Shown here one piece after another: positions 61,601-64,000 of a stretch of 64,000 bases of DNA (position 1 is the stretch's first letter; every line of letters begins with the position of its first letter). The translations under genes were made by a program, and so were the position numbers. The notes under the pieces are model-generated. The model ran no database searches, was not told where the DNA came from, and was given only the letters and a program-made list of their open reading frames with translations. The stretch comes from Cynocephalus volans (taxonomy: Eukaryota > Chordata > Mammalia > Dermoptera > Cynocephalidae). Location of the stretch: positions 9,776,035-9,840,034 of the forward strand of contig NC_084471.1 of the NCBI RefSeq assembly GCF_027409185.1, read 5' to 3'.

Positions 61601-62639
61601 CTTTATGATTAGATTGAAGTTATGCATTCTCAGCATTGATGATATTGTGTCCTTCTCAGGGTATCACATCTGGAGTCACATATTGTCCACGTGCCCTTCA
61701 TTGGTTAATTATGATTTCTTAAATTTGATTTAGTCACTGTATAGTTATTTTTTTCTTCCTTTGCAACTATATGCAATGTATGAGTAGATACTTTAAGGTA
61801 ATGCAAATACCCTGCTCCTCATCAAAATTGCTCCCCGAAATTTACCATGAAGTTGCAAAATGATGATTTTCCAACTCCAGCATTGCCTCCACATTTACCA
61901 GTCTTGGCATTCTACTGTAAGCAGGAGCCTCACCTTCACCCTTATTTATTAATTAATCAAATTATTATTGGTATGGACTCAAATTCATATTTTTTCAAAT
62001 GTTTACAATTGATTAGCATAATTAATTATTTTGGTGTTCAAATTGTCCTAGGTTTGGCCTTTCAGTCTGGTTCCTGTACCCTTCTGACATGCCCCCATCA
62101 TTTTTTTTGTTTTCGCACTTATTTTCTATAATTTCTTCATTTTTAATGTTCTTGCCCTGTAATAAAACACGAATGATGCTATATCAACTACGAGTCATGA
62201 GGAAATTGTCTCCAGTTTTACATAGTAATGATACTAAAGGAAATTGAGGAAGAAAAATCAGTAAATCAATTACTGACTTTGTGCTGTTTTTTTGGTATCA
62301 TTAATGCTAGAAAAGATATTTTGATCTGGACATCTTTCAGAATATAAGGTGTGTTTACAGTTTGGAGTCCATTGCAGTGTAAGAGTGAATCTTGAGATGT
62401 CATGATCAGGCTTTTCTAGAACTTCTCTGCCAATTTCTGATGGCTTTTGTCCATGACCTTTACTTTGCTTGTTGTGTTTTTCCCTAGCTTGGCACCATAT
62501 CGAGGGTGGTTTCCAGTTATTTCCAGTCTCTGCTGCTCCAACTTTGTCTATTTCTACACTTTTAATAGCCTCAAAGCAGTCTGGGTCAAAGGTCAACATT
62601 CTACTACTGGAAAAGATCTGGTAATTGGATTTATTGCAG
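34998..62639 (+). CDS. SLC25A17: SLC25A17 (PMP34, peroxisomal CoA/nucleotide carrier), exons 1-4 of a partial gene
   Basis: PMP34 is a mitochondrial-carrier-family protein of the peroxisomal membrane that exchanges CoA, FAD, NAD and adenine nucleotides and supports fatty-acid oxidation. Four exons (18 codons; 20 codons plus 1 nt; 67 nt; 152 nt) join in one frame to ~112 residues beginning [18 protein letters not shown]. Residues 9-28 form the first membrane helix, and [11 protein letters not shown] (28-38) carries the family signature PxDxxR (Pro29, Asp31, Arg34). A basic loop follows, then the matrix-type helix ([15 protein letters not shown]) and the second membrane segment. The human protein is about 307 residues as I recall, so roughly the first third is here and the rest lies past the right edge. 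The ATG context is good (G at -3 and +4). The gene is in tandem with ST13 under a separate CpG promoter. Confidence 0.94.
35865..36010 (+). repeat. MIR
   Basis: tgggttgaatcccaactcca, cctcactttcttaatctgtg, gcttcacagagttgttttga: well preserved MIR. Confidence 0.75.
36030..36780 (+). repeat. L2-like repeat, split by a t-SINE
   Basis: ctgctctgttgagagtagag, ggtggtggcttggaccaagg and gtttttggcttgagcaattg match an old L2-type repeat as I recall it. A copy on the opposite strand is at about 51130-51500. Confidence 0.5.
36211..36319 (-). repeat. Monomeric t-SINE, antisense
   Basis: T-tract (antisense A-tail) followed by ggcagccagccagtacagag and ending gctaactggccatccc. It is inserted in an older L2-like repeat. 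Its target duplication is not clear. Confidence 0.8.
37090..37260 (+). repeat. L2/MIR-type remnant
   Basis: acacttttattgagtgcatt, gccatgcaccgttctaggtg, tgggggagtcagacaataaa: a common ancient-repeat pattern. Confidence 0.5.
37281..37480 (+). mobile_element. hAT-type non-autonomous DNA transposon
   Basis: ggggttcacaaacttttttt at one end and tgggccatagttttctgaac at the other, with gttccaataaaatgctgttt within: a common mammalian hAT-type element of about 200 bp. Confidence 0.6.
37990..38095 (+). repeat. MIR fragment
   Basis: tggttaagagcacttgactg, gaatcctggctgcgcttctc, actagctatgtgactttggt: MIR 5' half and core. Confidence 0.7.
38628..38795 (-). repeat. Dimeric t-SINE with internal deletion, antisense, nested in L1
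   Basis: The right unit is complete. The left unit lacks the section between the dimer junction and the anticodon arm, including its B box. Flanks taacaattttttct (38614-38627) and taacagttttttct (38796-38809) lie inside L1 sequence, so the SINE is younger than that L1. It is unusually CpG-rich. Confidence 0.88.
41443..41466. repeat. (CT)n microsatellite
   Basis: Pure CT repeat of about 12 units inside the dead L1. Confidence 0.9.
46855..46961 (+). repeat. Hybrid t-SINE monomer (left 5' half joined to right 3' half)
   Basis: Begins like the left unit of dimers (actggcccatggctcactca) but ends like the right unit (caagggttaagatcccct, ccggtcatct), then about 22 A. Flanked by actgcattag at 46845-46854 and 46962-46971. 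Confidence 0.88.
47761..48796 (+). pseudogene. Processed retrocopy of unidentified parent, inserted in L1
   Basis: A 1.04-kb non-L1 segment flanked by aaaacttgttggt (47748-47760) and aaaacttgtgggt (48797-48809). It ends with an AATAAA signal near 48765 and an A-rich tail (aaaaaacaaaacaaaa), the marks of an L1-mobilised mRNA copy. Near the 5' end one frame runs from 47771 through a TAA at 47936-47938 to a TAG near 48165, about 130 codons with a single internal stop. That is consistent with a decayed coding region followed by 3'UTR. I do not recognise the parent gene. Confidence 0.6.
49691..49775. mobile_element. Palindromic mariner-like MITE, copy 1
   Basis: About 85 bp. gagtatttcagaaagttcat at the left and the approximate reverse complement at the right (caaacttttcaaagtacctt), bounded by TA. 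It is inserted within the sense L1. Confidence 0.7.
49895..49980 (+). repeat. Monomeric t-SINE nested in L1
   Basis: ggttggccggttagctcagt start, B box ggctcggatcc; flanked by aaaaagataga (49884-49894) and aaaaagatgga (49981-49991) within sense L1 sequence. Confidence 0.9.
50777..50877 (-). repeat. Hybrid t-SINE monomer, antisense
   Basis: Same hybrid structure as the copy at 46855: right-unit 3' half (gataaggggatcttaaccct) and left-unit 5' half (gaggcacgggccggccc). Flanked by tcagtaact at 50768-50776 and 50878-50886. Confidence 0.87.
51130..51500 (-). repeat. L2-like repeat
   Basis: agtcacccttgaagtttctc, atctgtccaattgatcacca, cctttcattttgctctctgt: pattern of an old L2 copy, in the opposite direction to 36030-36780. 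Direction is relative. Confidence 0.5.
51525..52270 (-). repeat. Ancient retroviral LTR, antisense
   Basis: Contains gtcaattctgacactatcta near 51529, tttgctagaatgacttaggg, and ttttgtggaggcttcattat, the antisense of a known mammalian LTR type. The sense partner family appears at 63825. No internal retroviral genes were recognised. Exact ends are uncertain. Confidence 0.6.
52275..52302. repeat. (CAAAA)n repeat
   Basis: Five or so CAAAA units directly after the antisense LTR. Confidence 0.85.
52501..52682 (+). repeat. Young dimeric t-SINE with 32-bp A-tail
   Basis: Least diverged copy here, starting gggccggcccgtggctcact. The left unit has an intact B box; the right unit's B box is degenerate (ggttaagatcc). 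The pure A-tail is about 52653-52683. Exact flanking repeat agaagtgatggcta at 52487-52500 and 52683-52696. Confidence 0.94.
52741..53260 (+). mobile_element. hAT-Charlie-type DNA transposon with internal deletion
   Basis: Left end tttcaaactatttggtcata / caaagaggttttgcttatgt and right end gacccccggaaagggtttgg pair as sub-terminal inverted sequence. The interior (taaacccattacatgttaac, ctgcttctgcattgagtctg) matches a Charlie-derived element as I recall it. Confidence 0.65.
53457..53540 (-). repeat. Truncated t-SINE, antisense
   Basis: ggctagctgttatgggcatc through cagcaccgtgttctaac; the 5' end of the unit is lost. Short flanks cacttttt and cactttta. Confidence 0.75.
53620..53770 (+). repeat. MIR
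   Basis: gactgggagtcagatcttgc, tctggctttgggcagatctc, atcctcatttctcagatgaa: MIR in sense orientation. Confidence 0.7.
54500..54670 (+). repeat. MIR, near complete
   Basis: caagagcatgaactctggag, cctcatctgtaaaatggaga, gttgttgtgagaattaaa: near complete MIR. Confidence 0.8.
54670..54797 (-). mobile_element. L1 3' end, antisense
   Basis: ttaatggagatgtgatttgc, tcattttaaagcattcagtt, gctgtacaaccaccaccttt: antisense L1M-type 3' UTR. It forms an inverted arrangement with the next element. Confidence 0.65.
54798..55185 (+). mobile_element. L1 3' end, sense
   Basis: caatggaatattactcagcc, gtggttgccaagggctgagt, gtgaatatactaaatcactg, ending in an A-rich tail: an L1M-type 3' end in sense orientation. Confidence 0.7.
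55442..55575 (-). repeat. Monomeric t-SINE, antisense
   Basis: T-rich antisense tail, ggctgctggcctgtacaggg, ending gctaaccagccagccc. Flanked by acttatgttttct at 55429-55441 and 55576-55588. Confidence 0.9.
56452..56905 (-). repeat. Ancient LTR-type repeat (MaLR class likely), antisense
   Basis: ttttccattgctgctataag, gcttaaaacaacacaaattt, then an end with aggatgaggacacattctgc. This layout is that of old mammalian solitary LTRs; the subfamily is not assigned. Confidence 0.6.
57733..57817. mobile_element. Palindromic mariner-like MITE, copy 2
   Basis: TA, then cgggggtacttcaaaaaggt ... catgaactttttgtagtacc, then TA. Inverted arms of about 35 bp; the best preserved copy. Confidence 0.75.
58719..58801. 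mobile_element. Palindromic mariner-like MITE, copy 3
   Basis: TA, then caagggtacttcaaaaattt ... catgaactttttgaagtacc, then TA. Same arms as copies 1 and 2. It lies about 175 bp upstream of SLC25A17 exon 2. Confidence 0.75.
58863..58926 (+). repeat. Small retroposed insertion with 13-bp target duplication near SLC25A17 exon 2
   Basis: aaaagtgtggctc occurs at 58863-58875 and 58914-58926. The 38 bp between them end in aaaataaaataaat, an A-rich tail, so this is a strongly truncated retroposon of unknown source. The second repeat ends 48 bp before exon 2. Confidence 0.7.
58975..59035 (+). CDS. SLC25A17: SLC25A17 exon 2
   Basis: Residues 19-38 plus the first base of Val39 ([20 protein letters not shown]), containing the carrier signature. 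Acceptor ttcag|G, donor G|GTGAGT at 59036. A small retroposed insertion lies just upstream of the acceptor. Confidence 0.95.
59620..60250 (-). mobile_element. Old L1 fragment, antisense
   Basis: acaccttgcatttttcacttaat-type section near 59875, gtgggataactggatcaaag and tattgccagattgccttcta are antisense L1M sequence. Confidence 0.65.
60385..60545 (+). repeat. MIR-like remnant
   Basis: cttgagctttaatcctggtt, then tctgtaaaaggaggatagta: diverged MIR pattern. Confidence 0.5.
60883..60949 (+). CDS. SLC25A17: SLC25A17 exon 3
   Basis: Completes Val39, then [21 protein letters not shown] (40-60) and two bases of Leu61: the basic loop and amphipathic helix. Acceptor tgtag|T, donor CT|GTGAGT at 60950. 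Confidence 0.95.
61250..62165 (-). mobile_element. Old L1 fragment, antisense
   Basis: caaatttacaaaaagttgca, ggcattctactgtaagcagg, tgacatgcccccatcatttt: antisense old L1, same family as 6470-7090. Contains a CA repeat. Confidence 0.65.
61427..61452. repeat. (CA)n microsatellite
   Basis: Short CA repeat interrupted by CC, inside old L1 sequence in SLC25A17 intron 3. Confidence 0.85.
62488..62639 (+). CDS. SLC25A17: SLC25A17 exon 4
   Basis: Completes Leu61 and runs to residue 111 plus the first base of 112. It includes [20 protein letters not shown] and ends [10 protein letters not shown]: second membrane segment and start of the third. Acceptor cctag|C, donor G|GTAACA at 62640. Confidence 0.95.
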
Positions 62640-62764
62640 GTAACAAGGTTTTCTGAGTGTAAAATGTTTTTATATTTTAATATTTGTCTTGTGGTCCATA
62701 TGTCCTCTAACAGGTTATTTTAGCACAAAGTAATGCTATGAAGAATATAGTCAGGTTTTTGAGT

Positions 62765-63665
62765 TGGTGGTTTTTTTATTGTAGTAAAAAATGCGTAACA
62801 TAAAATGTACCATCTTAATCATTTTAAGTGTGAGTTTAGTAGTGTTAGGTATATTCGCATTGTTGTGAAACAGATCTCCAGAACTTTTTTATGTTGAAAA
62901 CCTGACATTATAACCATTAAATGAACTCCCCTTATCTCCTTCCCCCAGCTTCTTGTAACCACCATTCTACTTTCTGTTTCTAAGGATTTGACAACTTTAA
63001 ATATTTCATATAAGTGCAGTCATTGTACAGTATTTATCTTTTTGTGACTGGCTTATTTCACTTAGTATAATGTCCTCAAAATTCACCCATGATGTAGCGT
63101 ATGACTTGATTTCCTTATTTATTTATTTTTTTGGCTGAATAATATTCCTTTGTGTATATCACATTGTGTTTATCCATTCATCTGTTAATGGACACTTGGG
63201 TTGCTTCCACCTCTTGGCTATTGTAAATAGTGCTTCTGTGAACATGGAAATGCAAATATCTCTTTGAGAGCCTGCTTTCAATTCTTTTGGATATATATCT
63301 AGAAATGGCATTGCTGGATCATATGTAGTTCTATGTTTATTTTTTTCAGGGACCTCAATACGGTTTTCCATAGCAGTTTTAACATTTACAGTCCCATAAA
63401 CGGTACACAGAGGTTGAAATTTCTCCACATCTTCAACAATGCTCGTTATTTTCTGTTTTATGATAGTAGCCATCCTGACGGATGTGAGGTGATAATCTCA
63501 TTGTGATTTTGGTTTGCATTTCTCCGGTGATTAGTGATGTTGAACATCTTCTCATAGTCTTGTTAGCATATCATCTTTGTAGAAATGTCTACTCAAGTCC
63601 TGTGCCCATTTTTTAATTGAGTTACTTGATTTTTTGTTCTTGGGTTGTCGGAGTTCTTTATGTGT
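62765..63665 (-). mobile_element. L1M-type fragment, antisense
   Basis: Antisense 3'UTR then ORF2 C-terminus: cttatttcacttagtataat, ggctattgtaaatagtgctt, attgctggatcatatg. A 104-codon minus-strand frame (63473-63159) is a decayed ORF2 end. Confidence 0.75.
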
Positions 63666-63824
63666 GTTATAATGAAAAATATATGTCATCTTTCTCCCTG
63701 GTTCCTGGCTTGGCTCCTAAAACCGTTGGAATTTCCTGAGTGGTGGTGTTTTTTGTTATTCTTAATAAGCCCCATTCAACCATGAGTTTATGCTAATAAG
63801 GTGACTGTTGTTGGGCCCCTAAAT

Positions 63825-64000
63825 AGCTTCAGGATGGGGCCTTATAACCAGAAGAACCAACCATATGATTAGAGGGGAACAGAGAGGGGCTGAAGATTGA
63901 GTTCATTCACCAATGGCCAATGATTTAATCATACCTATGTAATGAATCCTCCATGAAAACACCTATATAATGGGATTCAGAGAGCTTCTGAGTTAGTGAA
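63825..64000 (+). repeat. Ancient retroviral LTR, sense, partial
   Basis: Shares with the reverse complement of 51525-52270 the sections around taatgaatcctccatgaaaa, so the two are the same family in opposite orientation. Cut by the window edge. Confidence 0.6.

Larger units (their letters stand above)
60950..62487 (+). other. SLC25A17: SLC25A17 intron 3
   Basis: Over half is antisense old L1 (about 61250-62165) with an embedded CA repeat. The last 320 bp before exon 4 appear unique. Confidence 0.6.
62640..64000 (+). other. SLC25A17: SLC25A17 intron 4 (partial)
   Basis: Antisense L1 (about 62765-63665), then the start of a sense LTR (about 63825 to the edge). No exon was recognised before the window ends. 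Confidence 0.6.

Overview
This window is mammalian nuclear DNA: long introns, GT-AG splice sites, two CpG-rich promoters and dense interspersed repeats. The lineage marker is a SINE that consists only of tRNA-Ile-related units, as monomers and dimers with A-tails. I count 27 copies. They match what is known of the dermopteran t-SINE (CYN) family, and no Alu, B1/B2 or carnivore, bat or ungulate SINE is visible. I therefore infer a colugo, probably Galeopterus or Cynocephalus.

Gene layout, left to right. (1) XPNPEP3, minus strand: only the first coding exon (2656-2719) lies here, and its first intron fills the left edge. (2) ST13, plus strand, 3352-29518: complete in 12 coding exons. It encodes the Hsc70-interacting protein Hip. 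The joined exons keep one frame and give 365 residues. (3) SLC25A17, plus strand: exons 1-4 (34998-62639) encode the first ~112 residues of the peroxisomal carrier PMP34, and the gene runs off the right edge. The order XPNPEP3 (divergent), ST13, SLC25A17 agrees with the human 22q13 order as I remember it. XPNPEP3 and ST13 start codons are 633 bp apart and share one CpG-rich promoter with ETS, CRE-like and heat-shock motifs. SLC25A17 has its own CpG-rich promoter with CCAAT, ETS and GC boxes.

The rest is mostly transposon-derived. ST13 introns hold antisense L1 pieces and many t-SINEs, including a cluster of eight between 20.1 and 23.9 kb. SLC25A17 intron 1 (about 24 kb) holds a near full-length dead antisense L1 (38.3-44.7 kb), an older sense L1 (45.1-50.5 kb) broken by a poly(A)-tailed retrocopy, a MITE and a t-SINE, plus hAT elements, LTRs and two further palindromic MITEs.

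The genes are ordinary housekeeping loci: a cytosolic chaperone cofactor, a peroxisomal carrier and a mitochondrial peptidase. I see no new multigene system. The unusual material is in the retroelements (hybrid t-SINE monomers, a tailless t-SINE fragment, a mariner-like MITE family, an unidentified retrocopy), in a perfect heat-shock element upstream of ST13, and in an ST13 GGMP repeat that appears one unit shorter than the human one.
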